Of a stretch of 64,000 nucleotides of DNA, positions 51,898 to 59,736 are shown in pieces (positions within the stretch are counted from its first letter, which is position 1; the number at the start of each line of letters is the position of its first letter). The DNA comes from an uncultured Capnocytophaga sp. (GTDB lineage: Bacteria; Bacteroidota; Bacteroidia; Flavobacteriales; Flavobacteriaceae). The stretch is taken from NCBI RefSeq assembly GCF_937936315.1, contig NZ_CALGWU010000025.1, positions 83,885-147,884 of the forward strand. The letters run 5' to 3'. Both the position numbers and the translations under genes were made by a program. Under the pieces are notes generated by a model, which worked only from the letters and a program-made list of their open reading frames with translations, searched no databases and was not told where the DNA came from.

Positions 51898-53277
51898 TTA
51901 AATACTTTGATAAGCTCTGTGTCCAAATCTCACTCCAAAGAAGAAGTTAAATTCTTTAGATGATTTTGTAAGATTACCTAATATAGTGTTAGAACCTACA
52001 ACAAAAGGACCTAAACGCAAGGCAAGACCTATATTTGTTTTAGAAATTTGGTTGTATGAAATAGGTAAATAAGCTCCTAAAAACTCTGATTCTACTCGTG
52101 GTGTAAGTGAAATCTCATTAGCATAAGCCGCTGTATAAGCATTGCTCTTATTAGTAAGGTTAAAACGAGTCGCTAAATTCACAAAGAAAGGTCGTGCTAC
52201 GCGATAATCTACACTCAAGTTCAAAGTAGTAGGCAAAGATACTTTTATCTTTTCGGTAGTAGCTCTACTATCAACAAAAGTGTTTTTTAGTTTTTCTTCT
52301 GATAAATCATCCATAGTAATGCTAGCAACACCAGATGCAGGCATGCGATAACGTTGAGAGTCTTTAGTAGGCGTATATTGTAATCTACCTATATCCATTA
52401 TAGAAACTCCTACTCTCAAATCGTGAGAATTATTATAACAATGAGGACAGCCATCTTTATTATATTCATATACAGCTCCTATATCAAAACCTACAGTAGA
52501 AGCATTTGATTTGAAGTATAAATCATTTGCGTTAAGGTTATCAAAACTCACCAAAGAAGTACCTCCATTGAGTATTTCCAACACTCCATTTGGAGCCTGA
52601 GCTATATTGAGCACTGTCGAGTTATTTTCTGTTGTAAGTGAAGCTGTAGCATTTTCAAAGTTTCTAAAACCCGCATACACATTCCCTGAACCTTGTATCA
52701 CTTTTAAACTAGCACCTCCTTTAATAGCATTATGACCATCAAAATAGAGCACTCCTGCCCAAGAAAAACCTATCTCCGAAAAGATATGTGCTGCCACATC
52801 TTGGTCGTTCAAAGTCAAGTTATAAGGCTGAGTCAAATCTAAATCTTTTCCATCAGCAAATATTGATTGTAAGAGTTTAGCATCAAAATTTCTCACGTTA
52901 CCCAAAGCGCGCACACGAGAAAAAATACCCACTGTGTGTTGGTTATTAATTTTCATATAGAGTGATGGACCCAAAACATCTATATTTAATTTAGCATTAA
53001 TGCGATGATTAAGTAGAGGGTTATTAGCATCACTACGAGTATAATCATTAAAACTGTTCATTAGACCAGTATCCATTTTGATAGCATTATTTGCCAAATC
53101 AAAATTTACCAAAAACAAGTTCGCATCCCAAGAGCGCTTGCTGCTAATCATATAAGCGGGATTCGCAGTAGTTTGTATCACCCCCGAGTAATAACTCTCT
53201 CTAAGCCCCGCAAACGATTGCTGAGCTTCCATTGCCATTGTCGTTAAAAACAAAGCTGATAAAATTACTTTTTTCAT
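51898..53277 (-). CDS. DUF5723 family outer-membrane-associated protein
   Basis: A 459-residue exported protein (signal MKKVILSALFLTTMAMEAQ) with the DUF5723 pattern: GLRESYYSGVIQTTANPAYM at the mature N terminus, INAKLNIDVLGPSLYMKIN, KVNLG-like strands, and a C-terminal FFFGVRFGHRAY, suggesting a beta-barrel of the FadL/PorV-like type. Function is unknown. The start at 53277 begins the signal peptide; an in-frame start at 53352 lies upstream of the promoter and was rejected. Divergent to the PepSY-like pair with overlapping promoter region (53306-53383). Confidence 0.85.
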   Translation of the reverse strand: MKKVILSALFLTTMAMEAQQSFAGLRESYYSGVIQTTANPAYMISSKRSWDANLFLVNFDLANNAIKMDTGLMNSFNDYTRSDANNPLLNHRINAKLNIDVLGPSLYMKINNQHTVGIFSRVRALGNVRNFDAKLLQSIFADGKDLDLTQPYNLTLNDQDVAAHIFSEIGFSWAGVLYFDGHNAIKGGASLKVIQGSGNVYAGFRNFENATASLTTENNSTVLNIAQAPNGVLEILNGGTSLVSFDNLNANDLYFKSNASTVGFDIGAVYEYNKDGCPHCYNNSHDLRVGVSIMDIGRLQYTPTKDSQRYRMPASGVASITMDDLSEEKLKNTFVDSRATTEKIKVSLPTTLNLSVDYRVARPFFVNLATRFNLTNKSNAYTAAYANEISLTPRVESEFLGAYLPISYNQISKTNIGLALRLGPFVVGSNTILGNLTKSSKEFNFFFGVRFGHRAYQSI

Positions 53278-53305
53278 TGTGTAAAAAACATTATAAATTT
53301 GCGTG

Positions 53306-53335
53306 CAAATGTACAACTTTTTATCAAATATCAAA
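53306..53335 (-). promoter_or_regulatory. Promoter for the DUF5723 gene
   Basis: On the minus strand TTTG (53332-53335), 18-base spacer, TACATTTG (53306-53313), 28 bases before the start codon at 53277. Confidence 0.7.
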
Positions 53336-53352
53336 TAAAAATGGTAATTCAT

Positions 53353-53383
53353 TTTGTACTCTTTCTGCTTTTACTTACTTTTG
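53353..53383 (+). promoter_or_regulatory. Promoter for the PepSY-like pair
   Basis: TTTG (53353-53356), 19-base spacer, TACTTTTG (53376-53383), 28 bases before the ATG at 53412. It is back to back with the DUF5723 promoter. Confidence 0.8.
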
Positions 53384-53411
53384 CCGTCATAAACGTATTA
53401 ATTATAAAAAG

Positions 53412-53861
53412 ATGAATACACTTAAAACACTATCAACTGTAGCTTTTTCTATACTTGCTTTTGGAGTAGCTACTGCTCAAGAAGAAGATGGTCTTGTGCC
53501 TGCGAGTGCTCTACCCGCTAATGCGCAAACTTTTGTAAATCAGTATTTTTCTGCTAACAATATCGTTTCAGTATGGCAAGATACTGAAAAAGGCAGAGTG
53601 GAAGATTACACCGTTCTCTTTGCCGATGGTACTGAAGTAGAATTTCTCACAGATGGCAACTGGAAAGAAGTAAAAGCGCGCAACGGACAAGTATCGCCTA
53701 AAATCGTTCCTGCTAAAATAGCTAAGTACGTACAAAAAAAGTTCCCTAAAGCGATGATTAAAGAAATCAAAAAAGGGCGCGCTAAATACGAAGTAGACCT
53801 TACTAATGGCGTAGAGCTCATCTTCAACTTAAATGGCAAATTCTTAAAAATAGACGACTAA
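53412..53861 (+). CDS. PepSY-like exported protein, first copy
   Basis: A 149-residue periplasmic protein: signal MNTLKTLSTVAFSILAFGVATAQ, then two PepSY-like units of the type LPANAQTFVNQYFSANNIVSVW ... VEFLTDGNWKEVKARNGQVS and IAKYVQKKFPKAMIKEIKKG. This is the PepSY-like (putative beta-lactamase-inhibitor-like, formerly DUF2874) family of Bacteroidetes, proposed to inhibit or bind proteases. The start at 53412 is fixed by the promoter. Followed 1 base later by a paralogue. Confidence 0.88.
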   Translation: MNTLKTLSTVAFSILAFGVATAQEEDGLVPASALPANAQTFVNQYFSANNIVSVWQDTEKGRVEDYTVLFADGTEVEFLTDGNWKEVKARNGQVSPKIVPAKIAKYVQKKFPKAMIKEIKKGRAKYEVDLTNGVELIFNLNGKFLKIDD

Positions 53862-53862
53862 T

Positions 53863-54297
53863 ATGAAACGTTTTTTATTACTCATCGCTGCTACACTTAC
53901 CTTCAGCGCAGCCTCAGCTCAAGACTCTAAAGTAACTTTCAACGACCTTCCTGCCGATGCTATCAACTTTGTGCGTCAGCATTTCTTGGTAGATCATATT
54001 GCTTCGGTTTGGAAAGACACCGATTACAACGACGAAGAGTACACCGTTATCTTCCGCGACGGACTTGAAATAGAATTCAATGGCAATGGCGATTGGAAAG
54101 AGCTCAAAGCTCGTCACGGCAAAGTGCCTGATCACGTAGTTCCCGAAAAAATATTAGCTCACGTAAGCGCTACTTTCCCTTTTGAATCTATCAAAGAAGT
54201 ATCACGCAATCTCACCAAAAAGAGATACGAAGCTGAACTTACTGACGATCAAGAACTCAAATTCGACGAAAACTTCAATTTTATTGGGGTAAAATAA
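53863..54297 (+). CDS. PepSY-like exported protein, second copy
   Basis: A 144-residue paralogue of the upstream gene: signal MKRFLLLIAATLTFSAASAQ, then LPADAINFVRQHFLVDHIASVW and LEIEFNGNGDWKELKARHGKV, with a second half ILAHVSATFPFESIKEVSRN. It starts 1 base after the first copy ends, so both come from one transcript. The two share the WKExKARxGxV block but differ in charge, suggesting divergence after duplication. Confidence 0.88.
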   Translation: MKRFLLLIAATLTFSAASAQDSKVTFNDLPADAINFVRQHFLVDHIASVWKDTDYNDEEYTVIFRDGLEIEFNGNGDWKELKARHGKVPDHVVPEKILAHVSATFPFESIKEVSRNLTKKRYEAELTDDQELKFDENFNFIGVK

Positions 54298-54319
54298 TCT
54301 CCCATCAATTGTTAATTGA

Positions 54320-55558
54320 ATGTACGACCTAATCATTATCGGTGGAGGAGCTGCAGGCTTCTTCACCGCTATTAATACCTCCGAGAACCGTCCTGATTTT
54401 AAAATCGCTATCCTCGAAAAGAGCAAAAAAGTACTTCACAAAGTGCAAATTTCGGGTGGGGGACGTTGTAATCTCACTAATGCTACTTTCACCCCTCAAG
54501 AACTCGTAAAGAACTATCCACGAGGCAGTAAGGAACTCCTCAGTCCGTTTCACCGCTTTATGTGTGGCGATACAATGGAATGGTTTGAAGCGCACGGCGT
54601 CTCTCTCAAAACAGAACCCGATGGTCGTGTATTTCCCGCTTCTAATTCTTCAGAAAGCGTTGTAAATTGCTTCCTCAACGAAATCAAAAAACACCACATT
54701 GAGCTCTTCACCCAGCAAAATGTGCAAGCCCTCTCCCCTACTCCCGAAGGTTGGGAAATCACTACACCTAACTCAACCTATAAGGCTCATAATGTAGTAA
54801 TTGCTACCGGAAGTAACCCTAAAATATGGCAGCTATTAGCTAATTTAGGACATACTATTATTTCTCCTGTCCCTTCACTTTTCACTTTCAACACTTCTAC
54901 CCAATGGGCAAAAGAGCTATCGGGTATTGCGGTAAATGCCTCTGTACGCTTACTCAGTCAAGATGGAAAATCGCTCAAAATTGCCGAAACTGCTCCTATG
55001 CTTTTCACTCACAATGGTTTTAGCGGTCCTGCGGTGTTGCGCGCCTCGGCTTGGGGGGCTCGCGTGTTAGCCGAATATAACTACCGATGCCTAATGGAAG
55101 TGAACTTCACCGCTCACAACAGCGAAGCACTTACTTATGATGAAACGCTTCTCCTCTTGCAAGATTGCAAACAACACAACGGACGCAAAACTATGCAAAA
55201 CCTCGCGCTTTTTGACCTCCCTAAACGCTTGTGGAATGCCCTTTTAGATAGCGCCGGAATTGCCCCTGCGCAGTCGTGGGCAGAACTCAATAAATCGCAA
55301 TTGCGCCACCTTGCCGAAATCCTTACCCAATGCCGTTTTCCTATAGAAGGCAAAGCTACTTTCAAAGATGAATTTGTAACTGCTGGAGGTGTAAAACTCT
55401 CCGAAATCAACTTCAAAACCTACGAGAGCAAGCTGCACCCTCACCTTTATTTGGCTGGTGAAGTACTTGATATCGATGCTATTACTGGAGGATTCAACTT
55501 TCAAAACGCTTGGACGGGAGGCTATATTATTGCTGAAAACTTTCTAAAAACACTTTAA
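54320..55558 (+). CDS. FAD-dependent oxidoreductase, HI0933/YhiN family
   Basis: A 412-residue flavoprotein with the dinucleotide-binding N terminus IIIGGGAAGFFTAINTSE, the family signature VQISGGGRCNLTNAT, a central domain with FTHNGFSGPAVLRASAWGA, and the C-terminal FAD-binding GEVLDIDAITGGFNFQNAW, followed by GGYIIAENF. Homologues (HI0933, YhiN, BaiN) include flavin-dependent dehydrogenases; substrate unknown. It starts 22 bases after the PepSY-like pair and might be read through from it. Confidence 0.93.
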   Translation: MYDLIIIGGGAAGFFTAINTSENRPDFKIAILEKSKKVLHKVQISGGGRCNLTNATFTPQELVKNYPRGSKELLSPFHRFMCGDTMEWFEAHGVSLKTEPDGRVFPASNSSESVVNCFLNEIKKHHIELFTQQNVQALSPTPEGWEITTPNSTYKAHNVVIATGSNPKIWQLLANLGHTIISPVPSLFTFNTSTQWAKELSGIAVNASVRLLSQDGKSLKIAETAPMLFTHNGFSGPAVLRASAWGARVLAEYNYRCLMEVNFTAHNSEALTYDETLLLLQDCKQHNGRKTMQNLALFDLPKRLWNALLDSAGIAPAQSWAELNKSQLRHLAEILTQCRFPIEGKATFKDEFVTAGGVKLSEINFKTYESKLHPHLYLAGEVLDIDAITGGFNFQNAWTGGYIIAENFLKTL

Positions 55559-55644
55559 CTTCCAAAAAGTAAAATTAACTTATAATCTATTCTCAACACA
55601 AAAAAATAATCTTTAATTCTTGCTTTAATTCAAAAAAATATCCT

Positions 55645-55652
55645 TAACTTTG
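55645..55652 (+). promoter_or_regulatory. -7 box for the ROK-mazG operon
   Basis: TAACTTTG, 34 bases before the ATG at 55687. A TTG lies 22 bases further upstream (55620-55622), a longer spacer than usual. Confidence 0.55.
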
Positions 55653-55686
55653 CCATCGTAATTAATTTATAATAAAATTGCAAGCT

Positions 55687-56901
55687 ATGGGACTCAAATT
55701 TTTAGATGATATAAAAGCTGGCATTCGCAGTGCCTCCTTAAAAAAAGATATCATTTGCTACTATATCAACAATGGCGATAATACCCTTGCCGACCTTGGT
55801 AAAGAATTAGACCTGAGTGTACCTACTGTTACCAAAATGGTAGGTGAACTTATCGAAGATGGCATTGTAATGGATTTTGGAAAAATAGAAACCCCAGGTG
55901 GTCGCCGCCCTAATATCTATGGGCTTAACCAAAATTCTGGCTACTTCATTGGCGTAGATATCTGCCATTCTCACGTGAACATAGGCTTCACCGACTTTAA
56001 AGGTGAACTTATCAGCGAAGAACTTTCTGTTCCCTTTATTGAATCTCAACCTCAAGATCGATTCCAAAGACTTTGCGAAATTATCACTCAATTTATACAT
56101 AAATCAAAAGTACCCAAACACAAAATCCTCAGTATGGGTATCAATATTTCCGGACGTGTAAATACCCTTACTGGACATAGCTATAGCAGTTTTTATTTTG
56201 ATGAACGCCCTCTTACCGAAATGTTCGAAAACGAACTGAACATCAATGTTTCTATTGATAATGATTCCCGTGCAATGACCTATGGTGAATACATCAAAGG
56301 ATGCGTGAATGGTGAGAAAAACGTATTGTACGTGAATGTAAGTTGGGGCTTAGGTCTCGGCATTATCGTAGGCGGACAATTGTACTATGGCAAATCAGGA
56401 TTTTCAGGAGAATTTGGTCATATTCCTGCCTTTGGCAACGAAATACTCTGCCTTTGTGGCAAAAAAGGTTGCCTCGAAACAGAGGCTTCTGGCTTAGCCT
56501 TACACCGCAAATTCTTGGAAAAACTACACAGCGGACACTCCTCTCTGCTCACCCAAAAAAGTGGATACAACCCCAATGATCCTATTAGCTTGAACGACAT
56601 CATAGAGGTTGCCTTACAAGAAGATATGCTCGCCATTGAACTCATCGAGGAAATAGGCAATTCTTTAGGTAAACACATTGCAGGGCTCATCAATCTTTTC
56701 AACCCCGAATTGGTTGTTATTGGAGGAACTCTTGCCTATGCAGGTGACTACCTAATGCTCCCCTTGCGAAGTGCTATTAGAAAATATTCATTGAACTTAG
56801 TAAGTCAAGATTCTACTATCAAAATATCTAAATTAGGCGAAAAAGCAGGTCTTTTAGGGGCTAGCCTCCTCGCCCGCAGTAAATTCATCGGATTGATATG
56901 A
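55687..56901 (+). CDS. ROK-family transcriptional regulator (NagC/XylR type)
   Basis: A 404-residue protein: an N-terminal winged helix-turn-helix (about 10-75, GDNTLADLGKELDLSVPTVT) and a ROK sugar-kinase-like domain (about 85-400) with GVDICHSHVNIGFTDFKGE, the ATP/sugar region NVSWGLGLGIIVGGQLYYG, and the zinc motif CLCGKKGCLETEASG. Regulators of this type sense sugars or N-acetyl sugars and repress uptake genes; the target here is unknown. An in-frame TTG at 55678 is less likely than the ATG at 55687. It overlaps mazG by 4 bases. Confidence 0.93.
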   Translation: MGLKFLDDIKAGIRSASLKKDIICYYINNGDNTLADLGKELDLSVPTVTKMVGELIEDGIVMDFGKIETPGGRRPNIYGLNQNSGYFIGVDICHSHVNIGFTDFKGELISEELSVPFIESQPQDRFQRLCEIITQFIHKSKVPKHKILSMGINISGRVNTLTGHSYSSFYFDERPLTEMFENELNINVSIDNDSRAMTYGEYIKGCVNGEKNVLYVNVSWGLGLGIIVGGQLYYGKSGFSGEFGHIPAFGNEILCLCGKKGCLETEASGLALHRKFLEKLHSGHSSLLTQKSGYNPNDPISLNDIIEVALQEDMLAIELIEEIGNSLGKHIAGLINLFNPELVVIGGTLAYAGDYLMLPLRSAIRKYSLNLVSQDSTIKISKLGEKAGLLGASLLARSKFIGLI

Positions 56902-57665
56902 AAGACGAACGATTAGTAGCTTTCGAGCGACTCCTCAACATAATGGACGACCTGCGCGCCAAATGTCCGTGGGACAAAAAGCAAACTATGGAAAGCTTGC
57001 GCCATCTCACCATTGAAGAAACGTACGAATTAGGCGATGCTATCCTCATCGGTAACCTCCAAGAGGTGAAAAAAGAATTAGGCGACCTGCTCTTACACAT
57101 CGTTTTTTATGCCAAAATAGGCAGTGAAACCAACAGCTTTAACATCACCGATGTAGCTAATGGCGTATGCGAAAAACTTATTGAACGACACCCCCACATC
57201 TATGGAGATGTACAGGTAAACAACGAGGAAGATGTAAAGCGCAATTGGGAAAAAATAAAACTTAAAGAAGGCAACAAAAGCGTTTTGGGTGGCGTACCTA
57301 AAAGTCTGCCCGCCTTAGTGAAAGCTACTCGCATACAAGATAAAGCTGCTGGTGTAGGTTTTGATTGGGACAATATCGACGATGTTTTTGCAAAAATAAA
57401 AGAAGAAATAGATGAGCTACACGCCGAAGTAAAAGCTCAAAAGCAAAGCAATATAGAAAGTGAGTTTGGCGATGTGTTGTTTAGTCTCATCAACTACGCT
57501 CGTTTTTTAAAGGTAAACCCCGAAGATGCCTTAGAGCGCACTAATCGCAAATTCATCGCTCGCTTTCAGTACTTAGAAGAAAAAGCTACGGCACAAGGCA
57601 AATCACTCAAAGATATGACCTTGCAAGAAATGGAGACCTATTGGCAAGAAGCTAAAAACCTATAA
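56898..57665 (+). CDS. mazG: Nucleoside triphosphate pyrophosphohydrolase MazG
   Basis: Hydrolyses NTPs, including damaged ones, to NMP and pyrophosphate. The 255-residue protein has two tandem MazG domains: the first with CPWDKKQTMESLRHLTIEE and ELGDLLLHIVFYAKIG, the second with VGFDWDNIDDVFAKIKEEID and ESEFGDVLFSLINYARF, including the EExxE-type metal sites. Length matches E. coli MazG (263). It is translationally coupled to the ROK regulator (ATGA at 56898-56901). Confidence 0.95.
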   Translation: MKDERLVAFERLLNIMDDLRAKCPWDKKQTMESLRHLTIEETYELGDAILIGNLQEVKKELGDLLLHIVFYAKIGSETNSFNITDVANGVCEKLIERHPHIYGDVQVNNEEDVKRNWEKIKLKEGNKSVLGGVPKSLPALVKATRIQDKAAGVGFDWDNIDDVFAKIKEEIDELHAEVKAQKQSNIESEFGDVLFSLINYARFLKVNPEDALERTNRKFIARFQYLEEKATAQGKSLKDMTLQEMETYWQEAKNL

Positions 57666-57676
57666 AACAACAAAAC

Positions 57677-57719
57677 TATGACCACAGATTTAGACATCTT
57701 AATCAAGACTTTGGTCATA
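57677..57719 (+). promoter_or_regulatory. Inverted repeat upstream of hisS
   Basis: TATGACCA (57677-57684) and TGGTCATA (57712-57719) are 8-base inverted copies 27 bases apart, in the 105-base gap between mazG and hisS. It could be a weak hairpin or operator. No T-box features were seen. Confidence 0.35.
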
Positions 57720-57770
57720 TAGAAACATATAGATGCATATATTAATATAAAAAAACACCTAAAAAAAACA

Positions 57771-59147
57771 ATGGCAATACAAAAACCAAGTATACCAAAA
57801 GGTACTCGCGACTTTTCACCTACTGAAGTAGCTAAACGCAACTTCATTATCAACACTATCAAAAATGCATTCAATACCTTTGGTTTTCAACCTATAGAAA
57901 CTCCAAGTTTTGAAAACTACAATACCCTAATGGGTAAATACGGCGAAGAAGGCGACCGCCTCATCTTCAAGATACTCAATTCAGGCGACTTTACACAAGG
58001 AATAACCCAAGAAGATTGGGAGGCTAAAAACCCTCAAAAACTCACCCCTCAACTCTCTGAAAAAGCCCTTCGCTACGATCTTACGGTTCCTTTTGCTCGC
58101 TATGTAGTGCAACACCAAAGCGAACTAACCTTCCCTTTCAAACGCTATCAAATACAACCTGTATGGCGTGCTGACCGTCCACAAAAAGGACGTTTTAGAG
58201 AGTTCTATCAATGTGATGCCGATGTAGTAGGCAGTACTAGCTTGTGGCAGGAAGTGGAGTTTGTACAACTCTATGACAGTGTGTTTACAACCCTCAGTCT
58301 CAAAGGGGTAACTATTAAAATAAACAACCGAAAAATCCTCAGTGGCTTTGCCGAAATGATAGGCGAAAGCGATAAACTCATCGACTTTACGGTAGCGCTT
58401 GACAAATTAGATAAAATAGGTGAAGAGGGTGTAATCAAAGAAATGAAAGAAAGAGGCATCAGTGAGGAGGCAATTGCTAAATTGCAACCTATCTTCGCAC
58501 TCAAAGGTTCTTTTGCTGAAAAACTTTCTGCCCTAAAAGAAATTCTCAAAAACTCGGAAACAGGATTGAAAGGTGTGGAGGAATTAGAATTTATAGCCCA
58601 ACAAATCAATCAGCTTGGTTTGCAAACAGCTATCTTAGACCTCGATGTTACCCTCGCTCGCGGACTCAATTACTACACCGGAGCTATCTTTGAGATCGCT
58701 GCTCCTGCAGGCGTACAAATGGGCTCTATAGGAGGCGGTGGACGCTATGACGACCTTACTAGTATCTTCGGTCTTAAAGGTATCAGTGGCATAGGTATTT
58801 CTTTTGGGTTAGACCGCATTGGCTTAGTAATGGAAGAACTAAACCTTTTCCCTGAATCGCTTAGCGACACAGTAGAAGTACTTTGTATCAATTTTGGCAA
58901 TGCTGAAGCCCTACAAAGTATGAAAGTGCTCAAAGCATTGCGCCAACTTGGCAAACGAGCTGAACTCTACCCTGATGCTGCTAAAATTAAAAAACAAATG
59001 GATTATGCCAACAAGCGCAATATCCCTTATGTAGTGATTATAGGCGAAAGTGAACTCGCTAAAGGTACTTTTGTACTAAAAAATATGTTAGAGGGCACTC
59101 AAAAAGAATGTAGTCTCAATGAAGTAAGCAATGCTTTATTTCAGTAG
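57771..59147 (+). CDS. hisS: Histidyl-tRNA synthetase
   Basis: Charges tRNA-His. The 458-residue class II enzyme has motif 1 (PKGTRDFSPTEVAKRNFIIN, GFQPIETPSFEN), motif 2 (YQIQPVWRADRPQKGRFREF, then YQCDADVVG), the histidine-binding LARGLNYYTGAIFE, motif 3 (ISGIGISFGLDRIGL), and a C-terminal anticodon-binding domain (about 360-458). It carries an insertion (about 205-285) as in other Bacteroidetes HisS. Repeat copy C lies just downstream. Confidence 0.97.
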   Translation: MAIQKPSIPKGTRDFSPTEVAKRNFIINTIKNAFNTFGFQPIETPSFENYNTLMGKYGEEGDRLIFKILNSGDFTQGITQEDWEAKNPQKLTPQLSEKALRYDLTVPFARYVVQHQSELTFPFKRYQIQPVWRADRPQKGRFREFYQCDADVVGSTSLWQEVEFVQLYDSVFTTLSLKGVTIKINNRKILSGFAEMIGESDKLIDFTVALDKLDKIGEEGVIKEMKERGISEEAIAKLQPIFALKGSFAEKLSALKEILKNSETGLKGVEELEFIAQQINQLGLQTAILDLDVTLARGLNYYTGAIFEIAAPAGVQMGSIGGGGRYDDLTSIFGLKGISGIGISFGLDRIGLVMEELNLFPESLSDTVEVLCINFGNAEALQSMKVLKALRQLGKRAELYPDAAKIKKQMDYANKRNIPYVVIIGESELAKGTFVLKNMLEGTQKECSLNEVSNALFQ

Positions 59148-59178
59148 TAGTACGACAAACAATTAGAAATTTTTATAG

Positions 59179-59250
59179 ACTTTGTCAAAGTGCGAGCCGC
59201 AAAGGCAATTAAGGACTTTGACAAAGTTTTTTCGTGTGAGTCGCACAAGA
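59179..59250. repeat. Dispersed intergenic repeat, copy C
   Basis: ACTTTGTCAAAGT (59179-59191) and ACTTTGACAAAGT (59215-59227) flank a core TGCGAGCCGCAAAGGCAA; then TTCGTGTGAGTCGCACAA (59231-59248) is an inverted, diverged copy of the GTGCGAGCCACACGGG core. It lies between the convergent hisS and DinB-like genes. Confidence 0.72.
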
Positions 59251-59255
59251 AAACT

Positions 59256-59732
59256 CTATTCGTTTTTCATTGCGTTGATAGCACATTTTAAAGCCAATAC
59301 GCTTCCTAAATGTACCCCTTCGTGTGAGATATTGAAGTAAATCGCTTCTTCAATGGTATTGAGTTCATACTCTATACCTGTTACATAATGATTATATTGC
59401 TTAAAAATTCCTTTTTGGTAATCCGTTTCGAGTAAATCGACTGTGCGGATGAGGAGTTGCTGTAGTTCTTCTATCTCGGCAGCAGTAGGGATATGCCCAT
59501 CGGGGATGGAACCTTTGCGATAACGCTCTATAAATTCGGGGGTGAGATAAGTAGGCAGATCGCTATTAGCATAACAATAATTTTGCTGGGTAACTACGCA
59601 GTGAGCGAGATTCCACAAGATATTATTTTTAAAGCCCGCAGGAATGATTGCCAATTCTTCGGGAGTGAAACTATTGAGCAATTTGAGTTGTCGCTCACGC
59701 AATTTTCGGTATAAGGTAAATACTTCTTTCAT
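59256..59732 (-). CDS. DinB-like metalloprotein
   Basis: A 158-residue protein, MKEVFTLYRKLRERQLKLLN at the start, with the DinB/DUF664 pattern of helices and histidines: ILWNLAHCVVTQQNYCYAN and YFNISHEGVHLGSVLALKCA. This small metal-binding fold occurs in thiol transferases and in many proteins of unknown role. The start at 59732 lies 4 bases after the DUF5682 stop codon; a start at 59753 would overlap that gene and was rejected. It is the last gene of the minus-strand trio. Confidence 0.85.
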   Translation of the reverse strand: MKEVFTLYRKLRERQLKLLNSFTPEELAIIPAGFKNNILWNLAHCVVTQQNYCYANSDLPTYLTPEFIERYRKGSIPDGHIPTAAEIEELQQLLIRTVDLLETDYQKGIFKQYNHYVTGIEYELNTIEEAIYFNISHEGVHLGSVLALKCAINAMKNE

Positions 59733-59736
59733 ATAT

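Noticed and set aside
57678..57722. Open frame of 14 codons (MTTDLDILIKTLVI) before hisS, possible leader peptide
   Set aside because: It has no histidine codons, so it does not fit attenuation by histidine; such a short frame is expected by chance.
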